A stretch of DNA of 64,000 nucleotides. It comes from Sutcliffiella horikoshii. GTDB taxonomy: Bacteria > Bacillota > Bacilli > Bacillales > Bacillaceae_I. Both the position numbers and the translations under genes were made by a program. This document shows, piece after piece, positions 25,183 through 33,311 of this stretch. The notes beneath the pieces were generated by a model, which saw only the letters and a list, made by a program, of their open reading frames with translations, did not search any database and had not been told where the DNA came from. Where the stretch lies: the NCBI RefSeq assembly GCF_008180725.1, contig NZ_VTEV01000002.1, positions 280,426 through 344,425 on the forward strand. The letters run 5' to 3'. Position 1 is the stretch's first letter. Every line of letters begins with the position of its first letter.

Positions 25183-25331
25183 ATGAAGACAATCTGAGCA
25201 AGAAAACTTCAACGAGATTGTCTTCATCCCCATTATGAAAACAATCTCAACACGAATTTTGCTTCGAAAGTGTCTTCATAGCTGCTATGAAGACACTCCC
25301 AACAGAAAATTACAGTCGAAATTGTCTTCAT
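25183..25331 (+). repeat. Array of three 45-nt hairpin units with exact 52-bp period
   Basis: Units at 25183-25227, 25235-25279 and 25287-25331 each start ATGAA-AC and end GTCTTCAT, and each is an inverted repeat (best in unit 1: ATGAAGACAATC with GATTGTCTTCAT). The spacers are exactly 7 nt. The loop centres differ but share CAACNNGA-like blocks. A related truncated junction is found at 45219-45250. It occupies the gap between spoIIID and mbl; the rest of the gap (25332-25555) has a Spo0A-box-like TTCGACA at 25373 and AT-rich sequence. Confidence 0.85.
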
Positions 25332-25555
25332 CCCACTAACCTATTTCCACATTCCTCCGAACACCTTTCCCTTTCGACAAAATACTCAAAAAAATGACAC
25401 ACATCCACTGTTAAATTCAACCTTTATTTAGTAAAATGTGATAGAATATACAATTAGGACTAAAGATAGTGTTCATTAGCAATTAAACAATCAAAGAACA
25501 TTCAGATAAAAAGTCGCGAGTATAAAAGCATACGTGCAAGGAGGAAAAAAGTAAG

Positions 25556-26557
25556 ATGTTTGCAAGGGATATTGGAATTGACCTGGGTACGGCGAACGTA
25601 CTCATCCACGTAAAAGGAAAAGGCATCGTCCTAAACGAGCCATCCGTAGTAGCACTGGACACGAACACAGGAAAAGTATTGGCGGTAGGGGAAGAAGCTC
25701 GTAAAATGGTCGGGCGTACTCCAGGAAACATCGTAGCGATGCGACCGCTAAAAGACGGAGTGATCGCAGACTTCGAAGTAACAGAAGCGATGCTTAAACA
25801 TTTCATAAAAAAACTAAACGTTAAGGGCTTCCTATCCAAGCCGCGCATTCTTATTTGTTGCCCAACTAACATCACGTCCGTTGAGCAAAAAGCAATCAGA
25901 GAAGCGGCAGAAAAGAGCGGCGGCAAAAAAGTTTACTTAGAAGAAGAGCCAAAAGTGGCAGCAATCGGAGCGGGCATGGACATTTTCCAACCGAGCGGAA
26001 ACATGGTTGTCGACATCGGGGGCGGAACGACAGACGTAGCGGTCCTTTCCATGGGCGACATCGTAACTGCGTCTTCTATTAAAATGGCCGGAGACAAGTT
26101 CGACGCCGAAATCCTTCAATACATCAAAAAGAAGTACAAGCTTCTTATCGGTGAGCGCACAGCCGAAAACATCAAAATCGAAATAGCAACTGTATTCCCT
26201 GGCGGCCGCAGCGAATCTATCGACATCCGCGGACGAGACATGGTTAGCGGTCTGCCACAAACCATCACGGTTAAATCTGAAGAGATCGAAGAAGCACTGC
26301 GCGAATCCGTTCAAGTAATCGTGCAAGCAGCGAAAAGCGTCCTAGAACGTACACCGCCAGAACTTTCCGCAGACATCATCGACCGCGGCGTCATCCTGAC
26401 AGGCGGAGGAGCACTCCTGCATGGAATGGACCAACTCCTAGCAGAAGAACTAAAAGTCCCAGTCCTAGTAGCAGAACAACCAATGGACTGCGTAGCAATC
26501 GGAACAGGCATCATGCTCGACCACATCGACCGCCTACCATCCAAAAGCTTCGCCTAA
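25556..26557 (+). CDS. mbl: Rod shape-determining protein Mbl
   Basis: Actin-like MreB-family protein, 333 aa, which forms membrane-bound filaments that guide lateral cell-wall synthesis. The nucleotide-binding motifs are clear: GIDLGTANVL at the N-terminus, the DIGGGTTDVAVLS phosphate loop near residue 158 and TGGGALLHGMDQLL near residue 283. The N-terminus MFARDIGIDLGTANVLIHVK is closer to Mbl than to MreB or MreBH. Position after spoIIID is the typical one. GGAGGAAAAAAG precedes the ATG. Next in B. subtilis come flhO and flhP; here about 2.9 kb of other sequence intervenes. Confidence 0.94.
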   Translation: MFARDIGIDLGTANVLIHVKGKGIVLNEPSVVALDTNTGKVLAVGEEARKMVGRTPGNIVAMRPLKDGVIADFEVTEAMLKHFIKKLNVKGFLSKPRILICCPTNITSVEQKAIREAAEKSGGKKVYLEEEPKVAAIGAGMDIFQPSGNMVVDIGGGTTDVAVLSMGDIVTASSIKMAGDKFDAEILQYIKKKYKLLIGERTAENIKIEIATVFPGGRSESIDIRGRDMVSGLPQTITVKSEEIEEALRESVQVIVQAAKSVLERTPPELSADIIDRGVILTGGGALLHGMDQLLAEELKVPVLVAEQPMDCVAIGTGIMLDHIDRLPSKSFA

Positions 26558-26574
26558 CACAACAAAACAAAAAC

Positions 26575-26607
26575 AAAAGGAGCACCCATTCAGGGCAGCT
26601 CCTTTTG
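26575..26607 (+). terminator. Terminator of mbl
   Basis: AAAAGGAGC (26575-26583) and GCTCCTTTT (26598-26606) form a perfect 9-bp stem. Confidence 0.85.
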
Positions 26608-26643
26608 CACATTAACAAACCAAAATAAACAGCAAAAACTAAA

Positions 26644-26717
26644 GGGGTCTGTGGGGTCTGTCCCCCTTAAAAGACGACATAAAATAATTAAATCCCCCAC
26701 GCGGGGGACTGACCCCG
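26644..26717 (+). repeat. Degenerate REP-like pair
   Basis: GGGGTCTGTGGGGTCTGTCCCCC at the left and GGGGGACTGACCCC at the right are diverged forms of the core. CCCCCACGCGGGGG at 26695-26708 makes a further small hairpin. The rest of the mbl-acyltransferase gap is AT-rich with nothing recognised. Confidence 0.55.
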
Positions 26718-26857
26718 TCCTTACGCTCTTCCACAGCTCCCAACCAACCACCAAACAACACACCAGTTTACACCCCAAAAAATCTCCGCTATCATAAAAC
26801 TAATTAAACAACCAAAAAAATATTTATCCCATAAGTACCGTAAAAAGGAGCACCACC

Positions 26858-28861
26858 ATGCCATCCAACACTCAATCCCAACCACCAACCAAAAAGCGAT
26901 TCCGCACCGAAATAGAAGGGCTCCGCGCCGTCGCAGCCCTCCTAGTAGCAATCTACCATATATGGTTGGGCAACGTCTCAGGGGGAGTAGACGTCTTCTT
27001 CGTTGTCTCCGGTTTTCTCATCACAACATCCCTACTAGGAAGAGTCCAACGCCAAAGAAAAATAGACATCCTAGACTTCATCCTCGGCCTAGCAAAACGC
27101 CTCTTCCCGGCAGCTTTCTTTGTCCTGCTCGTCGTCACACTAGCAAGCATGCTCTGGCTCCCGCAAGTCCAATGGGCACAAACACTCCAAGAAATATTTG
27201 CGTCCGCTTTCTATTATCAAAACTGGCAACTTGCCTTTAATGCAGTCGACTATCTCGCACAAAACAACGAAGCAAGCCCAGTCCAGCACTTCTGGGCAAT
27301 GTCGATCCAAGGACAATTCTACCTACTATGGCCGACCGTAGTTTTCGGACTTGCCATACTAATAACCAAAAAAACCAAAATAAACTTCAAAGCGACTCTA
27401 ACCACAGCACTACTAACTGTTTTCACAGCATCACTGACCTATTCCATCTACCTTACATCCACCAACCAAGCATTTGCCTACTTCCACACCTTCACACGAG
27501 TATGGGAGTTCGCACTTGGAGGAATAGTCGCTGTACTTGGTTCGCACGTCGTCTTACGAAAACCTTTCAGTTTCATCCTAGGCTGGATCGGATTAATTGC
27601 TATTGTTTTATGCGGCATTATTCTCCAAGTATCCACCGTCTTCCCAGGGTACGCCGCACTTTGGCCGACCCTTGCGGCCATCTTCATCATCTTGGCCGGC
27701 AACAACGGAGGAACCTTTGGCGTACACAGATTTCTAAGTCTGAAACCACTAACAAGCCTTGGCAATCTATCTTACGCCCTCTATCTCTGGCACTGGCCAA
27801 TATTGGTCTTTTATTTCATCTTATCAGGCAAAGAGACAGTTTCATTACTAGATGGACTAGCAATCATCATTGCTTCTATCATCTTGTCTTACGTTACAAC
27901 CAACCTGATCGAAAAACCAATTCGAACAATGAGAAAAGAAACGCCAAAATGGAAGCGGGGATCAGTGGTCATTGCCTGTATGCTGCCAGTTGTGGCAACG
28001 GCATCACTTTGGGCCAACCAAATTAATAAAGCAGAATCGGAACTTGCTAACCTAATACAGAACGAGGAATATCCTGGAGCACTTGAAGTCTTCTCCAATA
28101 ACGTAGTGGAAGATGTGCCTGTCCTGCCAACACCACTACAGGCACAGAACGATCTTCCGAAAGTATATGAGGACCAGTGCCATCAAAATTTGGAGGACTC
28201 TGAAGTAATTGCTTGCGAATATGGCGCAACCAATAACCCAATCTATACAGTCGCCCTTGTTGGGGGATCTCATTCCGCTCAATGGTTACCTGCACTAGAA
28301 GTGTTTGCTCAAGAGGAAAAAATCAAGGTCATAAACTATACAAAAAGTTCTTGCCGTTTCACAGCGGAAGAAGTGAACCCTGCCACATCCGAATCTTGTT
28401 ACAAATGGAACAAAGAATTAATGCAAACCCTCCTATCAACCAAACCAGACCTTGTCTTCACCATTGCAGATGTTGGCCGAAAAGCGGAGGTGCCAGAAGG
28501 ATTTGTCCAACAGTGGGAAACTCTAAACAAAGCAGACATTCCCGTCTTCGCACTTAGAGACAACGCCTGGTTCGAATTCGATGTACCGTCTTGTTTGGAA
28601 GAAAAGGGAGTCGATTCCCTGGAATGTGCACAAGAAAGGGAAAAGGCGCTGCCATCTGAGAGTCCATTCAGTAAATTGGAGACCGTCCCATCAAATGTGA
28701 ACTACGTGGACCTTACCGACTATCTGTGTGAGGAGGACTATTGCAAACCTGTAAGAGGAAATGTCCTTGTCTACCGTGACAAACACCACATTACTGCGAC
28801 ATATGTGAAGACGATAGCTCCTATCCTGAAAAAGGAACTATTTGCTGTGCTCAATAAGTAA
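26858..28861 (+). CDS. OatA-like acyltransferase (acyltransferase 3 plus SGNH domain)
   Basis: Protein of 667 aa built like OatA and its relatives. The N-terminal acyltransferase-3 domain has about 10-11 transmembrane segments and the FRTEIEGLRAVAALLVAIYH and GGVDVFFVVSGFLI motifs. The C-terminal extracellular SGNH hydrolase-like domain starts at about residue 465, with the catalytic serine in LVGGSHSAQW and the Asp-His pair in YRDKHHITATY near the end. Such enzymes O-acetylate peptidoglycan or another surface glycan, taking the acetyl group across the membrane. AAAGGAGC precedes the ATG. It stands between mbl and flhO, which are adjacent in B. subtilis, so it looks inserted. The true glycan substrate is unknown. 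Confidence 0.87.
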   Translation: MPSNTQSQPPTKKRFRTEIEGLRAVAALLVAIYHIWLGNVSGGVDVFFVVSGFLITTSLLGRVQRQRKIDILDFILGLAKRLFPAAFFVLLVVTLASMLWLPQVQWAQTLQEIFASAFYYQNWQLAFNAVDYLAQNNEASPVQHFWAMSIQGQFYLLWPTVVFGLAILITKKTKINFKATLTTALLTVFTASLTYSIYLTSTNQAFAYFHTFTRVWEFALGGIVAVLGSHVVLRKPFSFILGWIGLIAIVLCGIILQVSTVFPGYAALWPTLAAIFIILAGNNGGTFGVHRFLSLKPLTSLGNLSYALYLWHWPILVFYFILSGKETVSLLDGLAIIIASIILSYVTTNLIEKPIRTMRKETPKWKRGSVVIACMLPVVATASLWANQINKAESELANLIQNEEYPGALEVFSNNVVEDVPVLPTPLQAQNDLPKVYEDQCHQNLEDSEVIACEYGATNNPIYTVALVGGSHSAQWLPALEVFAQEEKIKVINYTKSSCRFTAEEVNPATSESCYKWNKELMQTLLSTKPDLVFTIADVGRKAEVPEGFVQQWETLNKADIPVFALRDNAWFEFDVPSCLEEKGVDSLECAQEREKALPSESPFSKLETVPSNVNYVDLTDYLCEEDYCKPVRGNVLVYRDKHHITATYVKTIAPILKKELFAVLNK

Positions 28862-28864
28862 TCC

Positions 28865-28902
28865 AGAAGAGCTAGGCCGTAAAACAGTTATGGCTCTTCT
28901 TT
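28865..28902 (+). terminator. Terminator of the acyltransferase gene
   Basis: AGAAGAGC (28865-28872) pairs with GCTCTTCT (28893-28900). Confidence 0.7.
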
Positions 28903-28992
28903 CCCATTCTTGATCGCCACCCTCTTATGTTACAAATCCTCCACGAAGGGTATAGAAAGAATACATCACAAAACCGTGGAGGTGCATCTGAC

Positions 28993-29157
28993 ATGTACCA
29001 AAGACTTTTGAAAATATGGCATTCTTACAGAGCGAGTTATCATGAAATTCTCATTGATGATTGCTTAGATGAAACATTACGCAAAACGTTAATCAATAAA
29101 CTCAACTACCATAGACAAAAACTAAATGAAATGCACCAACTAAGCCCCTACCAGTAA
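28993..29157 (+). CDS. Small protein, unknown
   Basis: A 54-aa ORF starting MYQRLLKIWHSYR, rich in charged and aromatic residues, likely two short helices. GGAGGTG lies 8 nt upstream of the ATG, an almost ideal ribosome binding site, and a hairpin terminator overlaps the stop. These two signals make it a credible gene. The size resembles small Bacillus regulatory peptides, but I see no Spo0E-type SQELD motif and do not recognise the family. Confidence 0.6.
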   Translation: MYQRLLKIWHSYRASYHEILIDDCLDETLRKTLINKLNYHRQKLNEMHQLSPYQ

Positions 29158-29175
29158 TGGAAAGGGCTTCTTTTT
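29142..29175 (+). terminator. Terminator overlapping the end of the small ORF
   Basis: AAGCCC (29142-29147) and GGGCTT (29164-29169) followed by CTTTTT. Confidence 0.7.
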
Positions 29176-29187
29176 ATGAAACAACCC

Positions 29188-29317
29188 AGCTGTGGATTGG
29201 AGCAAAAGGCGAAGACTCCAGCGGGGGAGAAGCGACATTGTTGAGACCCCGCAACGAAGTGAGGAGGCTCAAGGTCGCCCCGCGGAAAGCGCAGCCGTTT
29301 GCGGAAAGGAACAGCGG
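29188..29317 (+). repeat. 130-bp dispersed element, copy 2
   Basis: Same layout and exact length as copies 1 and 3, with AGCTGTGGATTGGAGC at the left, GGAAAGGAACAGCG at the right and the internal GCGGGG / CCCCGC pair. It lies directly after a terminator and 124 nt before flhO. Confidence 0.85.
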
Positions 29318-29441
29318 TATTCACCAGCCTATTCCTAAAAAAATCCAATAATCATAAAATTACATATATCGACAAACTCACATTTGTACTATAATAGAAA
29401 TTAGAAAAATCTGTACGTTAAAAAATTTGAGGTGAAGTCGA

Positions 29442-30263
29442 GTGTTACGTGGATTCTATACTGCAACAGCGGGGATGATTTCTCAGCAGCGCCGCATGGA
29501 AATGATGTCGAACAATCTGGCAAATGCCAATACGCCTGGCTATAAAGCAGACCAAGGATCATTAAGATCCTTTCCTGATCTACTCCTACAACGGATGGAG
29601 CAAGCAAACGGTACGAAAACATTCAGTCCTATGTCGAACCCGAATGACCCGGTCCGCCTAAGCACAGGTGTGTACCTCCAAGAAACAAAGCCTAAGCATA
29701 CACAGGGTGATTTGCGCCCTACAGGAAATGATACTGACCTTGCAATCCTAAATCAAAACCTGCCAGAAAATGCATCGGTGTATTTCACAGTCGAGCAAGT
29801 AGACGGTACACCTCGCTATACAAGAAACGGGAACTTCTCCATTGATCCTGAGGGCTTCTTAACAACAAACGGCGGGCTTTATGTACTTGATGAAAATAGT
29901 AACCGAATCCAGATTAGATCCCGTTCCATGCTGGTTCAACAGGACGGCACAATCCTTGAAGGAGATATCCGAAATACCCGACTTGGAATGGCGCTTGCAA
30001 ACAACCCGGATGAGTTAGTGCGTGAAGGGAACGGCCTTTACCGAACTGCAGAAGGCGTAGCACCTCTTCAAGACGCTACAGGAGCGGCTGGAGTGAACTA
30101 TCAAGTGTCACAAGGACATATCGAACGATCGAATGTAGACACGGCTCAAGCAATGAGTGACATGACGGCTGCCTACAGAGCATTCGAAGCGAATCAGAAG
30201 ATCATTCAAGCGTATGATATGAGCATGCAAAAAGCAGCAAATGAAATCGGCCGAATAAATTAA
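29442..30263 (+). CDS. flhO: Flagellar basal-body rod/hook family protein FlhO
   Basis: Protein of 273 aa of the FlgF/FlgG rod family. The N-terminal signature MLRGFYTATAGMISQQRRME followed by SNNLANANTPGYK is characteristic, as is the C-terminal half ending in an AYRAFEANQKIIQAYD-type helix. FlhO and FlhP form the distal rod of the flagellar basal body in Bacillus and are exported by the flagellar type III system, so no signal peptide is expected. The start is GTG with GAGGTGAAG upstream. A TATAAT at 29390-29395 is a possible -10 box. flhP follows 24 nt later. Confidence 0.93.
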   Translation: MLRGFYTATAGMISQQRRMEMMSNNLANANTPGYKADQGSLRSFPDLLLQRMEQANGTKTFSPMSNPNDPVRLSTGVYLQETKPKHTQGDLRPTGNDTDLAILNQNLPENASVYFTVEQVDGTPRYTRNGNFSIDPEGFLTTNGGLYVLDENSNRIQIRSRSMLVQQDGTILEGDIRNTRLGMALANNPDELVREGNGLYRTAEGVAPLQDATGAAGVNYQVSQGHIERSNVDTAQAMSDMTAAYRAFEANQKIIQAYDMSMQKAANEIGRIN

Positions 30264-30287
30264 GCCTCTTATGGAGGGAGAAAATAA

Positions 30288-31130
30288 ATGAACAGAATCA
30301 TGCTCAATGCAACCAATACAATGAACCAGCTTCAAAAGCAGTTAGACCTAATCTCACACAATGTGGCGAATGTAGACACAGTCGGATACAAACAAAGAAG
30401 TGCCACCTTCCAAGAACTGCTTGCACAACAAACAAACAACCAGCCACTGGCACAATATGATAACCAAACGGCACGTCAATCAGAGCTTGGGATCCGCGTT
30501 GGCTCAGGATCAGGCTTAAGTAAAACACAACTACACCTAACACAGGGACCTATGAAAGCCACCGATCGTATGTTAGACTTCGCACTAACAAAGGAAGATC
30601 AATTCTTTACGGTTCAAGTGACGGAAAATGGGCAAACTAGTACACAATTTACTCGAAATGGTGTATTCTATTTGTCGCCGATCAATAATGCCGAAGTAAT
30701 GCTCGTTACTTCAGAAGGACATCCAGTGCTGGATAGTGACGATCAGCCGATCATACTACCGGAAGATGTGAAAGAAGTTAAACTTCAAGGAAGTGGCATT
30801 CTTTCTGCCATGATGACAGACGGACAAGCCATCGCACGTGAACTTGGAATAGCAGAAGTCATTAGACCGCAAATGCTAGAGTCAAGGCCTGGTTCTCTTT
30901 ATGCAATACCACTTGCCAATGTACAGGATCCAGAAGCGGTAGTAGGCTATTTACAAGGTGGAGCACGCCAAGTTATCAGCATGCAACAAGGAATGCTCGA
31001 GCAATCCAATGTTGACCTTGCATCAGAAATGACGGAACTAACCTTAATGCAACGATCCTACCAATTCAACGCAAAATCCGTCCAATTCGCAGACCAGATG
31101 ATGGGCCTCGTAAACGGACTGAAATCTTAA
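30288..31130 (+). CDS. flhP: Flagellar basal-body rod/hook family protein FlhP
   Basis: Protein of 280 aa, paralogue of FlhO with the same domain order: N-terminal coiled segment with SHNVANVDTVGYKQRS, a central variable part and a C-terminal EMTELTLMQRSYQFNAK helix typical of the FlgE/F/G family. Together with FlhO it builds the distal rod. GGAGGGAG precedes the ATG, and co-transcription with flhO is very likely. Confidence 0.93.
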   Translation: MNRIMLNATNTMNQLQKQLDLISHNVANVDTVGYKQRSATFQELLAQQTNNQPLAQYDNQTARQSELGIRVGSGSGLSKTQLHLTQGPMKATDRMLDFALTKEDQFFTVQVTENGQTSTQFTRNGVFYLSPINNAEVMLVTSEGHPVLDSDDQPIILPEDVKEVKLQGSGILSAMMTDGQAIARELGIAEVIRPQMLESRPGSLYAIPLANVQDPEAVVGYLQGGARQVISMQQGMLEQSNVDLASEMTELTLMQRSYQFNAKSVQFADQMMGLVNGLKS

Positions 31131-31147
31131 AGATAAATGTGGTCTTT

Positions 31148-31277
31148 AGCTGGTGATTGGAGCAAAAGGCGAAGACTCCTGAGGGAGATAGCGGTAGCTT
31201 GAGACCCCGCAGGCGTAGCCAAGGAGGCTCAAGCACCGCCCCTAGGAAAGCGAAGCCATTTGCGGAAATCACCAGCG
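31148..31277 (+). repeat. 130-bp dispersed element, copy 3
   Basis: The best-preserved ends: AGCTGGTGAT at the left and ATCACCAGCG at the right share a 9-bp inverted repeat (GCTGGTGAT / ATCACCAGC). Internal GAGACCCCGC and GGAGGCTC blocks match copies 1 and 2. It starts 18 nt after flhP. Confidence 0.88.
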
Positions 31278-31333
31278 GTGTTCAAGTCACACCAACAAAG
31301 TAGTAAATCCAACGAAAAAGGAGAGGTTGCGCA

Positions 31334-31633
31334 ATGGAGCAAGAAACAGGCAAAAAGAGCTTATCAAGGGAAGAATTGCGCAAAGCTCAAAAAAATAAAG
31401 CAAGCCAACAAGAAGAAATAACTGCAACACAAGAAGAAAAACCAAAAAAATACAAATTTCGAATCCGTCTCATTCCAATATGGCTTCGCCTCATCATCCT
31501 CGTTATCGTCATGGCAGTAGCTGTCGTTGCCGGCGCCATGTTCGGTTACGGCGTACTCGGTGGAGGTAATCCAATGGATGTGCTCGAAAAAGAAACCTGG
31601 CAGCATATATTAGACCTGGTCAACAAACAATAA
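31334..31633 (+). CDS. EpuA-like (DNA-directed RNA polymerase subunit beta family) membrane protein
   Basis: A 99-aa protein with a hydrophilic, lysine- and glutamine-rich N-terminus and one transmembrane segment near residues 51-72, within RLIPIWLRLIILVIVMAVAV, then GYGVLGGGNPMDVLEKETW. This matches the EpuA family (PF11772), named misleadingly in databases as an RNA polymerase beta subunit. Function in Bacillus is not known. GGAGAGG precedes the ATG. In related genomes it sits between the flagellar rod genes and fabZ, as here. Confidence 0.8.
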   Translation: MEQETGKKSLSREELRKAQKNKASQQEEITATQEEKPKKYKFRIRLIPIWLRLIILVIVMAVAVVAGAMFGYGVLGGGNPMDVLEKETWQHILDLVNKQ

Positions 31634-31662
31634 GGGAGTCCGACAAAGGACTTCCTATTTTT
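31633..31662 (+). terminator. Terminator after the EpuA-like gene
   Basis: AGGGAGTCC (31633-31641) pairs with GGACTTCCT (31648-31656, one G-T), followed by ATTTTTT. Confidence 0.8.
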
Positions 31663-31713
31663 TATGCCTTCCTATATAATTGTAAGTAACTATTAGTAGG
31701 AGGTCACAAAAAC

Positions 31714-32145
31714 ATGCTTGAGATTAACCAAATCAAAGAAATCATTCCACATAGATACCCATTCCTTTTAGTCGACAGAATCATCGAACTGGAAGAGGGC
31801 CAACGCGCAATCGGCATCAAAAATGTAACTGCCAATGAAGAGTTCTTCAACGGACACTTCCCTGAGTTCCCCGTAATGCCAGGCGTATTAATCGTAGAAG
31901 CACTAGCACAAGTCGGAGCAGTAGCCATGCTTAAAAAAGAAGAAAACAAAGGCCGCCTTGCGTTCTTCACAGGAATTGACAACTGCCGATTCAAAAAACA
32001 AGTAGTCCCTGGGGACCAGCTTCGCCTAGAAGTCGAAATGACACGTGTACGCGGCAGTATCGGCAAAGGAAAAGGTACGGCAACAGTTGACGGACAACTC
32101 GTCTGCGAACTGGAAATGATGTTTGCGCTAGGACCAAAGCAGTAA
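31714..32145 (+). CDS. fabZ: 3-hydroxyacyl-ACP dehydratase FabZ
   Basis: Dehydrates beta-hydroxyacyl-ACP in fatty acid elongation, in the cytoplasm. The 143-aa protein has normal length, with [12 protein letters not shown] at the N-terminus and the hot-dog active-site helix [23 protein letters not shown] containing the catalytic histidine (about H48) and glutamate (about E62). TAGGAGGTC precedes the ATG. Confidence 0.95.
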   Translation: MLEINQIKEIIPHRYPFLLVDRIIELEEGQRAIGIKNVTANEEFFNGHFPEFPVMPGVLIVEALAQVGAVAMLKKEENKGRLAFFTGIDNCRFKKQVVPGDQLRLEVEMTRVRGSIGKGKGTATVDGQLVCELEMMFALGPKQ

Positions 32146-32264
32146 TTTGAAGAAATTTGCAAAAATCATGCAAGCTTTCTCGAAAAATGGGGAATATAAA
32201 AAGGGACCAAGCAACATGAGCTAACAAGGTCTTGAAATTCCATTTACGAAAGGAGAAGGTTTAT

Positions 32265-32495
32265 ATGAACAGCAAATGGTTATTAAAATTAACTGGTACT
32301 GCTTTAGCAGCAATGCTAATTACAGGATGTGCAGCAAACAATCAGGATGTTCCTCCGCCAGAAGAAGAGCCGCCAATGGAAGAACCTGCAGATCCTGAAA
32401 TGGAAGAAGATCAAAACATGGAAGAAGATATGGAGCAAGACAAAGAGAACATGGAAGAAGATATGGAAATGGAAGAGGAAGAAGACCAGCAGTAA
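32265..32495 (+). CDS. Small acidic low-complexity lipoprotein
   Basis: A 76-aa protein: signal peptide MNSKWLLKLTGTALAAMLITGC with lipobox ITGC, then about 54 residues made almost entirely of E, D, M, P and Q with repeated MEED motifs. AAAGGAGAAGG precedes the ATG at 32265; an upstream start at 32232 in the same frame has no support. Such strongly negative tails may bind cations at the membrane surface, but no function is known. The DNA is correspondingly repetitive (GAAGAAGATATGGA-type). Confidence 0.7.
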   Translation: MNSKWLLKLTGTALAAMLITGCAANNQDVPPPEEEPPMEEPADPEMEEDQNMEEDMEQDKENMEEDMEMEEEEDQQ

Positions 32496-32512
32496 TCTCT
32501 TTCATACATTGG

Positions 32513-32532
32513 GGGACAGTTCATACTGTCCC
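32513..32532. terminator. Hairpin between convergent genes
   Basis: GGGACAGT, TCAT, ACTGTCCC: perfect 8-bp stem with a tetraloop, placed between the lipoprotein gene and the convergent minus-strand gene. The T run is weak. Confidence 0.6.
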
Positions 32533-32554
32533 TTCTGTACGTACGAACAAAGCT

Positions 32555-33019
32555 TCACTTCTTATAGTCCCAAACTATCCGCCACTCGCCGTCTTCCTGA
32601 ACAACATACACAAATTGCACAAAAACAAAATGGCCGTACTTCCCGTGGTAATCCTGCTTCACTTCGAATTCATACACAGACCCAAACGCTTCCCCGCCTT
32701 TCTCCATCTTCCAATTCTTTATCTCCTTTACCTTGCCAATATCAAATGAAAAAGTGTCTGCCCCAAAGTGTCCGTTAAACACGTGCGCCCGGTCCTGCAC
32801 ATACCCTCCCCTTGTAAACTTCTCCCTCATCTGGCTATGTAACAGTTCCCACGAATGACTGTATTCTGCATTACTTTCGTATTTGTAAAATTCATGGACA
32901 ATTTGTTTCGCCTTTCTTTCAGATCCCATAAAGATGGATGAGAAAACAAACATTAGCAAAACAGTTGCTCCAATACCAACCAGTAACACAATAATCGGAT
33001 TGCCTCTTCGTCTCCGCAT
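32555..33019 (-). CDS. Membrane-anchored protein, unknown
   Basis: A 154-aa protein with a basic start MRRRRGN, one transmembrane segment (about residues 8-30) and an extracellular domain of about 120 residues. The latter has an alpha-helix then beta-sheet character (KQIVHEFYKYESNAEYSHSWELLHSQ, then FGSVYEFEVKQDY ... EDGEWRIVWDY) like NTF2-like small domains that end in a WRI-type strand. I cannot name the family. It is divergent from the EPS operon, with two Spo0A-box-like sites in the shared gap. Confidence 0.7.
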   Translation of the reverse strand: MRRRRGNPIIVLLVGIGATVLLMFVFSSIFMGSERKAKQIVHEFYKYESNAEYSHSWELLHSQMREKFTRGGYVQDRAHVFNGHFGADTFSFDIGKVKEIKNWKMEKGGEAFGSVYEFEVKQDYHGKYGHFVFVQFVYVVQEDGEWRIVWDYKK

Positions 33020-33090
33020 AAAATATCTCCCCTAAGTTTGTCCATTAAGATACAACCATTTATATGCAGAATTACCCAACTTATTAAACA

Positions 33091-33118
33091 TTCGACAAAC
33101 TCCACCCTTGTTTCGACA
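33091..33118. promoter_or_regulatory. Pair of Spo0A-box-like sites in the EPS divergent region
   Basis: TTCGACA at 33091-33097 and at 33112-33118 (TGTCGAA on the minus strand), spaced 21 bp, that is, on the same helix face. They lie about 75-100 nt upstream of the minus-strand gene and about 200 nt upstream of the EPS operon start. A TATAAT at 33233-33238 is a likely -10 box of the EPS operon, with a poor -35. Confidence 0.5.
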
Positions 33119-33311
33119 AAATACGATTTATTTGTAAAAAATTACACGGGATTTTATGGCGCTTTCAAAGAATTCCCTCTTTTATTACAGAGAAATTACA
33201 ATTAATATGTAGATAAGATAGGTAATCTCAACTATAATAGTTTCTGTATGACAGAATATGAAAAAATATGTAGGAACCATAAAGTTTACCAATATTATGT
33301 CGGAGGTCATC

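Noticed and set aside
25183-25331. Possible CRISPR array
   Set aside because: Units are themselves inverted repeats of 45 nt with only 7-nt spacers and considerable divergence, and no cas gene is in the window.
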